From contig NZ_CP076457.1 in NCBI RefSeq assembly GCF_018866325.1, positions 6,421,001-6,485,000 of the forward strand: DNA of 64,000 nucleotides, given 5' to 3'. Below the pieces are notes generated by a model that worked only from the letters and a program-made list of their open reading frames with translations, was not told the DNA's origin and searched no databases. Position numbers and translations under genes: made by a program. The stretch is from Streptomyces sp. YPW6. GTDB taxonomy: Bacteria > Actinomycetota > Actinomycetes > Streptomycetales > Streptomycetaceae. Each line of letters starts with the position of its first letter. Within the stretch, counting starts at the first letter, position 1. Below, piece by piece: positions 25,399 through 34,215 of the stretch.

Positions 25399-25662
25399 AT
25401 GGAACAGATAACGGTGCGAAGCAGGCCGCGTGTGCCTGCCATCACATGCGGGAGCGGTGCGACCAGTACGCGCCTCGACCGCCATCTCGCGGTGCTCGGC
25501 GGCCCCGTCGTCCCGCAGCGCGAGGCGGCCGAAGCGACGTTGCTGATGCGCGAGCTGACCTCGCGTGATGCAGGGCACACCCGCCGGAGCAGGAGTGCCC
25601 GCGTGTCGCTCTTCGCCCCGCTGCGGCGGCTGCGGCGCTCGCTCTTCGGCAGCCGCCGCTGA
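25399..25662 (+). CDS. Small Arg-rich conserved-type hypothetical protein
   Basis: This 87-residue basic protein was not recognised as any family. GGGAG five bases before ATG 25399 supports the start. The N-terminal half (M-E-Q-I-T-V-R-S-R-P, later L-D-R-H-L-A-V-L-G-G-P) looks ordered. The C-terminus is strongly basic with an R-L-R-R-S-L-F-G-S-R-R tail. No Cys pair motif, TM segment or signal peptide is obvious. A nucleic-acid or membrane-surface role is possible but unsupported. Confidence 0.6.
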   Translation: MEQITVRSRPRVPAITCGSGATSTRLDRHLAVLGGPVVPQREAAEATLLMRELTSRDAGHTRRSRSARVSLFAPLRRLRRSLFGSRR

Positions 25663-25716
25663 CCCACGGCCCGGCTCGCCCGCCCCGGACCGGCCCGCCG
25701 CTCGGGGCGGACCCGC

Positions 25717-26913
25717 TCAGGCGATCACTCCGTCCCGGCGCAGTACCGACGTCTGCTCGTCCGTCATCCCCAGGGCTCGCAGCAGCGCGTCGGTGTGCTC
25801 GCCCAGCGCCGGTACGGCACCCATCCGTGGATTCTCCCCGCCCGGCAGCGTGATCGGCGGCAGCAGCGCCCGCAACGGCCCCACCGGTGAACCCACTTCC
25901 CGCCACCGGTCCCGGGCCGCGAGCTGCGGATGTGCCGCCACATCGGCCACCGTGTTCAGCCGGGCGCAGGCGATACCCGCCGCCTCCAGGCCGGCCAGCG
26001 CCTCCTCGCCCGTCAGGCCCGCCAGTGCCCGGCCCACCGCGTCGTCGGTCCGCTCCCGGTTCGCGGTCCGTGCCGCGTTCGTCGCGAAGTCCGGGTCCTC
26101 GGCCAGCTCGGGCCGCCCCAGCACCTGCTCCGCCAGCCGTCGCCACTCCCGGTCGTTCTGCACGGAGAGCAGCACCTGCTCCCCGTCGGCCGTGGCGAAG
26201 GCGTCGTACGGGGCGATCACCGAGTGCGCGAGTCCCGTACGCGGCGGGGGCGCGGCACCGTGCATCCCCTGGTGCAGCGGGTGGCCCATCCACTCGGCCA
26301 GCGCGTCCAGCATGGAGACCTCCACCGGTCCGCCCCGCCCCGTGGTGGCCCGCCGCAGCAGCGCCGCGAGGACCCCGGAGAACGCGTACATGGCCGCCGC
26401 GATGTCGGCCGCCGGAACCCCCGCCTTCACCGGCTGCTCCGCCGTCCCCGTCACCGAGACGAGCCCGGCCTCGCACTGCACGAGCATGTCGTAGGCCCGC
26501 TTGTGGGCGTACGGCCCCTCCGCCCCGTACCCCGAGATGTCGACGGCCACGAGCCGCGGATGCGCGGCGCAGAGCGAGGCGGCGTCGAGCCCGAGGCGGG
26601 CTGCCGCCCCCTGGGCCAGGTTCTGGACGAACACATCGGCCTCGGCGACGAGTTCACGGACCACCGCGAGGCCGCGCGGGTCCTTGAGATCGACGGCGAG
26701 GGACTCCTTGCCGCGGTTGCACCAGACGAAGTGCGAGGCGAGACCGCGCGCCGCCGTGTCGTAGCCGCGCGCGAAGTCACCGCCGTCCGGGCGCTCCACC
26801 TTGATGACCCGGGCTCCGAGGTCGGCGAGCTGCCGGGTGGCGAAGGGGGCGGCGACCGCCTGCTCGACGGCCACCACCGTGATGCCGTCGAGGGGGAGGG
26901 GCAAGGTGTTCAT
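25717..26913 (-). CDS. CaiB/BaiF-family (class III) CoA transferase
   Basis: This 398-residue cytosolic enzyme moves CoA between acids. Family landmarks are D-L-G-A-R-V-I-K-V-E-R-P near the N-terminus, W-C-N-R-G-K-E-S-L-A-V-D-L-K, and the catalytic Asp in Y-D-M-L-V-Q-C-E-A-G. The C-terminal interlocking part includes E-V-G-S-P-V-G-P-L. ATG at 26913 is chosen because the family starts just after it; ATG 26925 is four codons earlier. The native acid is unknown. It stands alone between two minus-strand genes, and a role in carboxylic-acid catabolism fits the neighbourhood but is not shown. Confidence 0.9.
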   Translation of the reverse strand: MNTLPLPLDGITVVAVEQAVAAPFATRQLADLGARVIKVERPDGGDFARGYDTAARGLASHFVWCNRGKESLAVDLKDPRGLAVVRELVAEADVFVQNLAQGAAARLGLDAASLCAAHPRLVAVDISGYGAEGPYAHKRAYDMLVQCEAGLVSVTGTAEQPVKAGVPAADIAAAMYAFSGVLAALLRRATTGRGGPVEVSMLDALAEWMGHPLHQGMHGAAPPPRTGLAHSVIAPYDAFATADGEQVLLSVQNDREWRRLAEQVLGRPELAEDPDFATNAARTANRERTDDAVGRALAGLTGEEALAGLEAAGIACARLNTVADVAAHPQLAARDRWREVGSPVGPLRALLPPITLPGGENPRMGAVPALGEHTDALLRALGMTDEQTSVLRRDGVIA

Positions 26914-27016
26914 GCCCCCGTGCATACCCGCTGACCGGGACTTTCGCCACCCTCCGCCCCGATCCCTCCGCCACGACGGGCTCCGGGATACGCGAACCCG
27001 CCTCCCGGGGGCCCCG

Positions 27017-28315
27017 TCACAGCAGGGCGAACTGGCCCTCCGGGCCCTCCTCCTGGTGCCCGAGCACCGATGCGGGGCGACGGGCCGAGGGCGGGACGGG
27101 CAGCACGCCCGCCGCCCGCAGCTCGCCCGGACCGATCAGCGGGCCCGCGTCCAGAGCGGCCCGCAACTCCTCGCGGGGACCGGTCGTACCGTCCAGCAGC
27201 GCGAGTACGGTGATGAGTTCGAGCAGCTCCGAGGTCCACTCCCGGGGCCAGCCGCGCGCCCCGACCGCATCGAGGCCGTCCGCCACCGCACCGTCCGGCC
27301 CCCGGCCCGCCGCTGCCGCCGCCCGGCGGCCGAACCAGAGCTCCAGCACCCGCACCCCGCCCACCGTGAACTCCCAGGCTGCCGCCGGCACCGGCGAGAT
27401 CCGGCCGGCGCCGACGATCAGTGCCTCCTCCTCGGCGTCGTAGGACAGCTCCGCGGGGCGAGCGGGAAGCGCCGCCCGCACATAGGGCCTGCGCCCGCCC
27501 GGCAGCCGGGGCCGCTCCCCGCCCCGGGCCCCGCGCGACTGGAGCCGCAGCAGTTCCCGGCCGAGCGCCACCCCCGCCGACCACACCTCCGCGTCGGCCG
27601 GCAACGGGACCAGAGCGCCGGTGGGGGAGGGCCGGGCGGCGGCCAGGACCCAGGCCAGCACCGTTTCCGGGGTGAACGCGTCCGGCTCCGCGCCGCCGTT
27701 GCCGCCGAGCCGCCCGCGCAGCAGCTCCAGCAGCCCCGGCGCGAGGTTGGGCTCCGTGCCGCCGGGTCTGCGGTGGAGCGGTCTGATCCGGCCGGGCCGC
27801 CCGGCGGGGGAATGCCCGTCGGGCAGCAGAGCGGTCACGGACAGGGCGGGCCCGGCGTCCTCGGGTGCGCAGCTGTGTTCGACCGCGAAGAGCTGCTGCC
27901 CGTCGGCGACCCGCCACAGCTCCGGACGGGCCGCGTCGATCAGCCGGTGGTCGGGGAGCAGCCACTGTTCGTCGTAGGGGCCGTGCAGGATCCGTACGGG
28001 GTCGGGGCAGGGACCCGGGTCCCGGGCGAAGCGGGCCGTACCGGCCGGCCGGCCGGGCAGGGCCGCGACCGGGGTGTGCGGCGTACGGGAACGGGTGGGC
28101 GCGAACAGCCGTTCCTGCTCGGCGGCGTCGGCGCCGGCCAGCCGTTCCCAGCGGGTCCGGAGCGCCACGGGGTCGGGGCCGCTCACCCAGGCGCGGCCGG
28201 TTCTCAGCGGCCGTACCGACCACGGCATCAGCTCGTCCAGGGGGACGAACGCGTCGTGCGGCGAGGACTCCGCGCCCCCGCCGGATCCGGCCGCCGCCGT
28301 CCTGCGCGCTGCCAC
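27017..28315 (-). CDS. Orphan type ISP restriction-modification C-terminal-domain protein
   Basis: This 432-residue protein resembles the target-recognition/C-terminal domain of type ISP restriction-modification enzymes. Readable landmarks are L-M-P-W-S-V-R-P-L-R near the start, L-L-P-D-H-R-L-I-D-A-A-R-P-E-L-W-R-V, and A-W-E-F-T-V-G-G-V-R-V-L-E-L-W-F toward the end. No helicase, nuclease or methyltransferase motif (such as NPPY) is present and none is encoded nearby, so it cannot act as a full restriction enzyme. GTG at 28315 is chosen because GGGGAGGG lies about 10 bases upstream. Similar stand-alone proteins occur in Streptomyces; DNA binding is inferred only. Confidence 0.78.
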   Translation of the reverse strand: MAARRTAAAGSGGGAESSPHDAFVPLDELMPWSVRPLRTGRAWVSGPDPVALRTRWERLAGADAAEQERLFAPTRSRTPHTPVAALPGRPAGTARFARDPGPCPDPVRILHGPYDEQWLLPDHRLIDAARPELWRVADGQQLFAVEHSCAPEDAGPALSVTALLPDGHSPAGRPGRIRPLHRRPGGTEPNLAPGLLELLRGRLGGNGGAEPDAFTPETVLAWVLAAARPSPTGALVPLPADAEVWSAGVALGRELLRLQSRGARGGERPRLPGGRRPYVRAALPARPAELSYDAEEEALIVGAGRISPVPAAAWEFTVGGVRVLELWFGRRAAAAAGRGPDGAVADGLDAVGARGWPREWTSELLELITVLALLDGTTGPREELRAALDAGPLIGPGELRAAGVLPVPPSARRPASVLGHQEEGPEGQFALL

Positions 28316-28455
28316 CGAGTCGTCCCTCCCCTGTCCGGTGTGACCTGTCCGCCGTGACCTGGCCGCGGTGACCCCGCCCGGTGGCCCGTCGGCCGTGGCC
28401 GGACCGCCGTGGCCCTTGGCATCGTAACGGCGGGCGGTGATCCCCCGGGGCGGAG

Positions 28456-29262
28456 TCAGTGGGCCTCCACCGTCACGGAGAAGGAGAACCGGTCGCCCCG
28501 GTAGCGGATCCGGGCCACGTCCGCCACGCGTCCCTCCTCGTCGTACGTCACGCCCGTGTAGTGGAGGATCGGGCTGAGCAGCGGGACCTGGAGCAGTTCG
28601 GCGGTGACGGGGTCGGCCAGCCGGGCCTCCACCGTGTCCGTGATCCGGGAGATCCTGACCCCGACCACGTCGCGCAGGACCTTCGTCATCGGCCAGCGTT
28701 CGAGGTCGGCCACGTCGATCCGGGCGGCGATGTCGGGGCGCACCGCGTTCTCCGCCCAGTTGGTGGGCTCGTCGCTCCCGCCGTCGCGACGCAGCCGCCG
28801 GTAGCAGGTCACCTCGTCGCAGTCGGGGAAGTACTCCGCGAGGTCGCCGGGGAGCGGGACCGGGCCGTGGCCGAGCACCGTCGTCGCCTCGCCGGACTGC
28901 TGGGCCACGATCGCGTCGACCGAACCGAGCAGCCGGACCGGGGAGACCCGCCGGGCACGCGGCTCGATGAACGTGCCGCGCCGCCGGTGCCGGCTGATCA
29001 GCCCCTCCGCCTCCAGCTCCTTGAGCGCCTGGCGCATCGTGAGCACGCTGACCTCGTAGTGCGCGGCGAGCTGTTCCTCCGTCGGCAGCCGGGCGGAGGC
29101 GTCCTGCGGGCGGCCCAGTATGGAGGCCCGCAGGGACTGGGAGACCTGGTACCAGAGCGGCAGCTTCCGGTTCAGCACGAGGGAGTCGGGGGCGAAGGCG
29201 GCCTGCGGGCCCGGCTGCTGCGCACCGCTGTCCGCCCCGGCCCGCTCCTGGCTCTCGGTCAT
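28456..29262 (-). CDS. GntR/HutC-family (UTRA) transcriptional regulator
   Basis: This 268-residue regulator has a winged-helix DNA-binding domain (residues about 32-100: P-L-W-Y-Q-V-S-Q-S-L, L-P-T-E-E-Q-L-A-A-H-Y-E-V-S, M-R-Q-A-L-K-E-L-E-A-E-G-L-I). A UTRA ligand domain follows, ending H-Y-T-G-V-T-Y-D-E-E-G-R-V-A. It lies 51 bp downstream of hmgA on the same strand, so it may be co-transcribed and may control tyrosine/homogentisate catabolism. The ligand could be an aromatic acid, but that is inference from position. Confidence 0.9.
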   Translation of the reverse strand: MTESQERAGADSGAQQPGPQAAFAPDSLVLNRKLPLWYQVSQSLRASILGRPQDASARLPTEEQLAAHYEVSVLTMRQALKELEAEGLISRHRRRGTFIEPRARRVSPVRLLGSVDAIVAQQSGEATTVLGHGPVPLPGDLAEYFPDCDEVTCYRRLRRDGGSDEPTNWAENAVRPDIAARIDVADLERWPMTKVLRDVVGVRISRITDTVEARLADPVTAELLQVPLLSPILHYTGVTYDEEGRVADVARIRYRGDRFSFSVTVEAH

Positions 29263-29313
29263 GTCGTCCCCGTCCCGTCCCGTCCCGGCTGTCCGGGCCC
29301 TTCGCGCCGTCGG

Positions 29314-30633
29314 CTACGGCCGGAAGTCGCGGGTCAGACCCTGCCACACGTCGTCGTAACCGCGCTGCAGATGACCGGCGGAGGCCGCCTGTTCCGTAGC
29401 CGTGACCGGCCAGCGGGTCTCGAACATGAACGCCAGACCGTCGTCGACCTTCTGGGGCTTCAGCTCCGCCGCGCTCGCCCGGTCGAAGGTCTCCCGGTCC
29501 GGCCCGTGCGCCGACATCATGTTGTGGAGGGAGCCGCCGCCGGGGACGAAGCCGTCGGCCTTCGCGTCGTACGCCCCGTCGATCAGACCCATGTACTCGC
29601 TCATCACGTTGCGGTGGAAGTACGGCGGGCGGAAGGTGTCCTCGCCGACCAGCCAGCGCGGGGCGAAGACGACGAAGTCCACACCGGCCAGCCCCGGGGT
29701 GTCGGACGGCGAGGTCAGCACCGTGAAGATCGAGGGGTCGGGGTGGTCGTAGCTGATCGTGCCGATCACGTTGAACCGGCGCAGGTCGTAGACGTACGGG
29801 GTGTGGTTGCCGTGCCAGGCGACCACGTCGAGCGGCGAGTGGTCGTACGTCGCCGACCAGAGGTTCCCGCAGAACTTGTTGACCACCTCCACCGGGCCCT
29901 CGTGGTCCTCGTACGCGGCGACGGGGGCGAGGAAGTCCCGGGCGTTCGCCAGGCCGTTGGCGCCGATCGGGCCGAGGTCGGGCAGCGCGAACGGGCGGCC
30001 GTAGTTCTCGCAGACGTAGCCGCGCGCGGTCTCCTCCAGCAGTTCCACCCGGAAGCGGACCCCGCGCGGGATCAGTGCGATGTGGCCCGGCTCGGCGCGC
30101 AGCAGGCCCAGCTCGGTGCGGAGCAGCAGCCCGCCGCGCTCCGGGACGATGAGCAGCTCGCCGTCGGAGTCGCTGAACACGCGGTCCGTCATCGAGGAGT
30201 CGGCGTGGTAGAGGTGGATCGCCATCCCGGCGCGCTGTGCGGCGTCGCCGTTGCCGCCGAGCGTCCACAGTCCGCTCAGGAAGTCCGTGCCGGGCGCGGG
30301 GTCGGGCAGCGGGTTCCAGCGGAGCCGGTTCGGGTCCGGCACGGTCTCGGTGAACGGAGCCGAGCGCAGGGCGCCGTTGTCGATACGGGTGAACGCCGGG
30401 TGGGCGGCCGAGGGGCGGATCCGGTAGAGCCAGGAACGGCGGTTGTCCGCGCGCGGTTCGGTGAACGCGGAGCCGCTCAGCTGCTCCGCGTACAGCCCGA
30501 GGGGGGCGCGCTGGGGGGAGTTGCGCCCGTGCGGGAGCGCCCCCGGCACCGCCTCCGAGCTGTGCTCGTTGCCGAAGCCGGAGGAGTACGCCAGCCCCTC
30601 GGCCGTCTTCCTCGCCTGGTCGATCGCGCTCAT
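29314..30633 (-). CDS. hmgA: Homogentisate 1,2-dioxygenase
   Basis: This 439-residue cytosolic non-heme iron enzyme opens the ring of homogentisate to maleylacetoacetate in tyrosine and phenylalanine breakdown. Family features are G-F-G-N-E-H-S-S-E-A-V-P-G near the N-terminus, R-G-V-R-F-R-V-E-L, the V-A-W-H-G-N-H-T-P-Y and S-E-Y-M-G-L-I-D-G-A-Y segments, and M-M-S-A-H-G-P-D-R-E-T-F. Length and start are normal. An inverted repeat lies about 50 bp upstream of the start. The next gene downstream on the strand is a GntR regulator. No other homogentisate-pathway gene lies in the window. Confidence 0.96.
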   Translation of the reverse strand: MSAIDQARKTAEGLAYSSGFGNEHSSEAVPGALPHGRNSPQRAPLGLYAEQLSGSAFTEPRADNRRSWLYRIRPSAAHPAFTRIDNGALRSAPFTETVPDPNRLRWNPLPDPAPGTDFLSGLWTLGGNGDAAQRAGMAIHLYHADSSMTDRVFSDSDGELLIVPERGGLLLRTELGLLRAEPGHIALIPRGVRFRVELLEETARGYVCENYGRPFALPDLGPIGANGLANARDFLAPVAAYEDHEGPVEVVNKFCGNLWSATYDHSPLDVVAWHGNHTPYVYDLRRFNVIGTISYDHPDPSIFTVLTSPSDTPGLAGVDFVVFAPRWLVGEDTFRPPYFHRNVMSEYMGLIDGAYDAKADGFVPGGGSLHNMMSAHGPDRETFDRASAAELKPQKVDDGLAFMFETRWPVTATEQAASAGHLQRGYDDVWQGLTRDFRP

Positions 30634-30682
30634 CCCGCACTCCCGGTGCCCAAGAAAGCTGTGGGATCCGCCGGACGACGAA

Positions 30683-30702
30683 TCCTATGCACTACCGTAG
30701 GA
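30683..30702 (-). promoter_or_regulatory. Candidate operator in the hmgA promoter
   Basis: TCCTA at 30683-30687 and TAGGA at 30698-30702 form an inverted repeat with a 10-nt spacer, 50 bp upstream of the hmgA start. It could be the site of the linked GntR regulator, though the spacing is not typical of HutC sites. Confidence 0.4.
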
Positions 30703-30954
30703 ATAGGAGGGGGGTGCGTCAACGGCAAACATCGCGCCATTCGGTGCCGGTGGGCTGCGGTGTCACCCCTGCCGCCTCCGGTGCCCCCGGTGTCCGCGCT
30801 GCCGTCTCCGGCGTCCGGTCCGCTGATTCCGGTGCCCGCGCTGCCGTCTCCGAGGTCCGGCCCCCTGTTTCCGGTGCCCGCCCCGCTGTCACCGAGGTCC
30901 GGCCCGGCTGCCTCCGGTGTCCGGGACCTGCGCGGGGCACGGCATCATGGGCCC
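30703..30954. repeat. Degenerate repeats between hmgA and a TetR gene
   Basis: From about 30775 to 30925 an imperfect unit resembling TCCGGTGCCCGCGCTGCCG, often followed by TCTCCGAGGTCCGG, recurs three to four times. No gene is supported. It is the same style of decayed GC repeat seen in other gaps of the window. Confidence 0.5.
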
Positions 30955-31575
30955 GTGCCTCCTCAGCCCCATGTCAATCCGAACCTCCGCCGCGCCCCCG
31001 TGCAGCAGCGCAGCGCCGACCGGCTGGCCCGGATACTCGACTCCTGCGCCGGCCTCCTCGACGAGACCGGCTACGAGCAGCTCACCACCCGGGCCGTCGC
31101 CGAGCGCGCCGAGGTGCCGATCGGCTCCGTCTACCGGTTCTTCTCCAACAAACGCGCACTCGTCGACGCCCTCGCGCTGCGCAACCTGGACACCTACGCC
31201 GACCGGATCGCCGCCCGGCTGGCGGACCTTCCCGCCGCCGACTGGCGTGCCGCGATCGACGCGGTGCTCGACGAGTACCTGGCGATGAAGCGGAGCGTCC
31301 CCGGGTTCGCGCTCGTCGACTTCGGGCCGCCGTTGCCCGCCGAGGGGGCGGCGGACGACGCCAACCAGCGTCTGGCGGACCGGCTCGCCGTCCTGCTCGC
31401 CGGGCACCTCGGCCGCCGGCCCGACGAGGGGCTGTCCCGGGTGATCCTGGTGAGCGTCGAGGCCGCGGACGCGCTGCTGCAACTCGCCTTCCGTACGGAC
31501 CCCTCGGGGGACGCGGCCATCGTCGCCGAGACCCGGACCCTGGTCAGGGCCTATCTCGCGCAGACGCTGGACTGA
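30955..31575 (+). CDS. TetR-family transcriptional regulator
   Basis: This 206-residue regulator has its helix-turn-helix at residues about 17-62: R-L-A-R-I-L-D-S-C, L-T-T-R-A-V-A-E-R-A-E-V-P-I-G-S-V-Y-R-F-F-S-N-K. The ligand domain is helical and ends V-R-A-Y-L-A-Q-T-L-D. GTG at 30955 is the only start near the domain edge, and the Shine-Dalgarno is weak. It is followed by the molybdopterin oxidoreductase gene on the same strand after 254 bp. Its ligand and targets are unknown. Confidence 0.88.
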   Translation: MPPQPHVNPNLRRAPVQQRSADRLARILDSCAGLLDETGYEQLTTRAVAERAEVPIGSVYRFFSNKRALVDALALRNLDTYADRIAARLADLPAADWRAAIDAVLDEYLAMKRSVPGFALVDFGPPLPAEGAADDANQRLADRLAVLLAGHLGRRPDEGLSRVILVSVEAADALLQLAFRTDPSGDAAIVAETRTLVRAYLAQTLD

Positions 31576-31829
31576 GCCGCCCGTCTCGGGGCCGCCCTGC
31601 TCGTAGGCCCCTCCGGCTCTCGTGCGCGGTCACCCGTCCGCCCTGCGGGGCGTCCGTCCCCGAGGCTCGTCCGGCCTTGGTGCGGCCCGTCCGCCGTGTT
31701 CTCCGTGCGACACCTCCCCGCCGTGCGTACTGGTCGGTATGCTCGCCCGTGCCAGGACCTCCGGGGCTCCCGCATCCCCGCCCGGCCCATGTCCGCGTGC
31801 CGTCACCGCAGCCGCCCCGGGGAGGGCCC

Positions 31830-34076
31830 ATGTCCGACGACTCCCGTACCGCACCGCGTATCTGCCCCCTCTGCGAGGCCACCTGCGGCCTCACCCTCAC
31901 CATCGAGGGGACCACGGTCACCGGGGCGCGCGGCGATCGCGACGACATCTTCAGCCGGGGCTTCATCTGTCCCAAGGGGGCCTCCTTCGGCGGGCTCGAC
32001 GCCGACCCCGACCGGCTGCGCGCCCCCCTCGTGCGCGGCGAGGAAGGGGAGTTGCGCGAGGCGACCTGGAGCGAGGCGTTCGACCTCATCGCCGCGCGGA
32101 TACCGGACCTGGTGAAGGCCCACGGGCCGCAGGCCGTCGGCGTGGTCCTCGGCAATCCCAACGTGCACACGATGGCGGGATTCCTCTACCCGCCACTGCT
32201 GCTCGGGGCCCTGCGCACCCGCAACGTGTTCACCGCCAGCACCCTGGACCAGATGCCCAAGCACGTCTCCAGCGGCCTCCTCTTCGGTGACCCGAACGCC
32301 ATTCCCGTACCGGATCTCGACCGGACCGGTCATCTCCTCCTGATCGGCGCCAACCCGCTGGAGTCCAACGGCAGCCTCTGCACCGCCCCCGATTTCCCCG
32401 GACGGCTCAAGGCCCTGCGCCGACGCGGCGGCACCCTCACCGTCATCGACCCGCGCCGCACCCGCACCGCCCGCCTCGCCGACCGGCACGTCGCGATCCG
32501 GCCCGGCGCGGACGCCCTGCTGCTGGCCGCGCTCGCGCACACCCTCATCGAGGAGAAGCTCGCCGACCCCGGGCCGCTCGCCGGGCACCTGGAGGGCCTC
32601 GACGAACTCGCGGCCGCCCTGGCGGACTTCACCCCGGACGCGGTCGCCGCCGCGTGCGACGTGGACGCGGACACCATCATCGCCATCGCCCGCGAACTCG
32701 CCGCCGCCCCCACCGCCGCCGTCTACGGGCGCATCGGCAGCTGCACCGTCGAGCACGGCACCCTGGCGAGCTGGCTGGTGGACATCCTCAACATCCTCAC
32801 CGGTAACCTCGACCGGCCCGGCGGTGCGCTCTTCCCCCTCTCCGCCACCGCCCGCGCCCCGCGCGTCACCGGATCCGGCACCCGTAACGCCGCCTCCGGG
32901 ACCCGCAGCCCCGCCACCGGCGAGGGCAACCCCGTCCCCGGCAAGGGCTTCGCGCTCGGCCGCTGGTCGAGCCGGGTCTCCGGGCACCCCGAGGCCAAGG
33001 GCGAACTGCCCATCGCCGCCCTCGCCGAGGAGATCGACACCCCGGGCGCGGACCGCATCCGGGCCCTGGTGGTCATCGCGGCCAACCCCGTACTCTCCGC
33101 GCCCGACGGCGACCGGCTCGACGCGGCCCTCGCCGACGGACTCGACTTCATGGTCAGCGTCGACCCGTATCTCAACGAGACCTCCCGCCACGCCGACGTC
33201 GTCCTGCCTCCTCCGCCGCCCTCCCAGAGCGCCCACTTCGACTTCGCGTTCAACAACTTCGCCGTGCACAACCAGGTCCGCTACACCCGCGCCGCGGTCC
33301 CCCTGGAGGAGGATCGGATGGACGAGAGCGAGATCCACGCCCGGCTGATCCTCGCGGTGAGCGGCATGCACGGCGCGCCGCCCTCTGCCGTCGACGACCT
33401 GGCCCTCGACACCGCTCTCACCCGGGCCGGGGCCCCACCGGAGGCGGCCGCTCCACTCACCGGCGAGAGCGGCCCCGAACGGCGACTGGACCTGCTGCTG
33501 CGCCTCGGCCCGTACAAGCTGACGCTCCAGCGGCTCCTCGACCACCCGCACGGCATCGACCTCGGCCCGCTGACATCCCGCCTCCCGGAGGTCCTGCGCA
33601 CCCGCTCCGGCCGCGTCGAACTGCTCCCGGGGCCGATCGCCGCCGATCTGCCGCGCCTGCGCCGCGCGCTGGACGGCCGGCCCGCCCCGCTCGTCCTCGT
33701 CGGCCGCCGCCATCTGCGCTCCAACAACAGCTGGATGCACAACGTCGGTTCGCTCACCGGCGGATCCAACGTCTGCACCCTCCAGATCCACCCCGACGAC
33801 GCGGCCCGCATCGGGCTGGCCGACGGGGACACCGCACGCATCGAGTCGTCCGGCGGCGGCATCGAGGCCCCCGCCGAGATCACCGACACCGTGCGCGCCG
33901 GCGTGGTGAGCCTCCCGCACGGCTGGGGGCACAGCCGCCCCGGCACCCGGATGGCCGTCGCCGCCGCCCACCCCGGGGCGAACGTCAACCAGCTGCTCGA
34001 CGGCACGCTCCTTGACCCGCTGTCCGGCACGGCGGTCCTCAACGCCATTCCGGTCTCCGTGACCCCAGCCCCCTAG
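31830..34076 (+). CDS. Molybdopterin oxidoreductase with N-terminal [4Fe-4S] domain
   Basis: This 748-residue enzyme belongs to the bis-MGD molybdenum family (formate dehydrogenase/assimilatory nitrate reductase-like). The N-terminal cluster motif C-P-L-C-E-A-T-C-G-L and then F-I-C-P-K-G supplies four Cys. Mo-cofactor segments include I-G-A-N-P-L-E-S-N-G, V-I-D-P-R-R-T-R-T-A and, near the end, L-P-H-G-W-G-H. The C-terminal D-A-A-R-I-G-L-A-D-G-D beta-barrel is typical. No Tat signal is present, so it is cytosolic. A low-complexity Gly/Ser/Thr/Pro segment (about residues 345-372) interrupts the middle. GGAGGG before ATG 31830 supports the start. The substrate cannot be assigned. Confidence 0.88.
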   Translation: MSDDSRTAPRICPLCEATCGLTLTIEGTTVTGARGDRDDIFSRGFICPKGASFGGLDADPDRLRAPLVRGEEGELREATWSEAFDLIAARIPDLVKAHGPQAVGVVLGNPNVHTMAGFLYPPLLLGALRTRNVFTASTLDQMPKHVSSGLLFGDPNAIPVPDLDRTGHLLLIGANPLESNGSLCTAPDFPGRLKALRRRGGTLTVIDPRRTRTARLADRHVAIRPGADALLLAALAHTLIEEKLADPGPLAGHLEGLDELAAALADFTPDAVAAACDVDADTIIAIARELAAAPTAAVYGRIGSCTVEHGTLASWLVDILNILTGNLDRPGGALFPLSATARAPRVTGSGTRNAASGTRSPATGEGNPVPGKGFALGRWSSRVSGHPEAKGELPIAALAEEIDTPGADRIRALVVIAANPVLSAPDGDRLDAALADGLDFMVSVDPYLNETSRHADVVLPPPPPSQSAHFDFAFNNFAVHNQVRYTRAAVPLEEDRMDESEIHARLILAVSGMHGAPPSAVDDLALDTALTRAGAPPEAAAPLTGESGPERRLDLLLRLGPYKLTLQRLLDHPHGIDLGPLTSRLPEVLRTRSGRVELLPGPIAADLPRLRRALDGRPAPLVLVGRRHLRSNNSWMHNVGSLTGGSNVCTLQIHPDDAARIGLADGDTARIESSGGGIEAPAEITDTVRAGVVSLPHGWGHSRPGTRMAVAAAHPGANVNQLLDGTLLDPLSGTAVLNAIPVSVTPAP

Positions 34077-34085
34077 CGTCACCCC

Positions 34086-34207
34086 GTTGACCTGGGGTTT
34101 TGCTCGTATTGCTCACGGGTCAACATCTTGTTAACGCTGCGGGAGGGCCCCTAACGTCAGCCGGACCGACCGCCGGGACCGGTGGGAGTTCACGGTTGAA
34201 CGTTAGG
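34086..34207. promoter_or_regulatory. CitMHS promoter region with nested inverted repeats
   Basis: GTTGACC (34086-34092) pairs with GGTCAAC (34118-34124). Downstream, CCTAACGT (34150-34157) pairs with ACGTTAGG (34200-34207), whose second half touches the ribosome-binding region of the transporter. These could be regulator sites or an RNA structure in the leader. Confidence 0.35.
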
Positions 34208-34215
34208 TAGCCCCC

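Noticed and set aside
27017..30640. 1207-codon open frame on the minus strand
   Set aside because: Only the part 27017-28315 codes for a recognisable protein. The rest is an out-of-frame shadow of the GntR and hmgA genes.
28459..31575. 1038-codon open frame on the plus strand
   Set aside because: Its first 830 codons are antisense to GntR and hmgA and Arg/Val-rich. Only the TetR part from 30955 is real.
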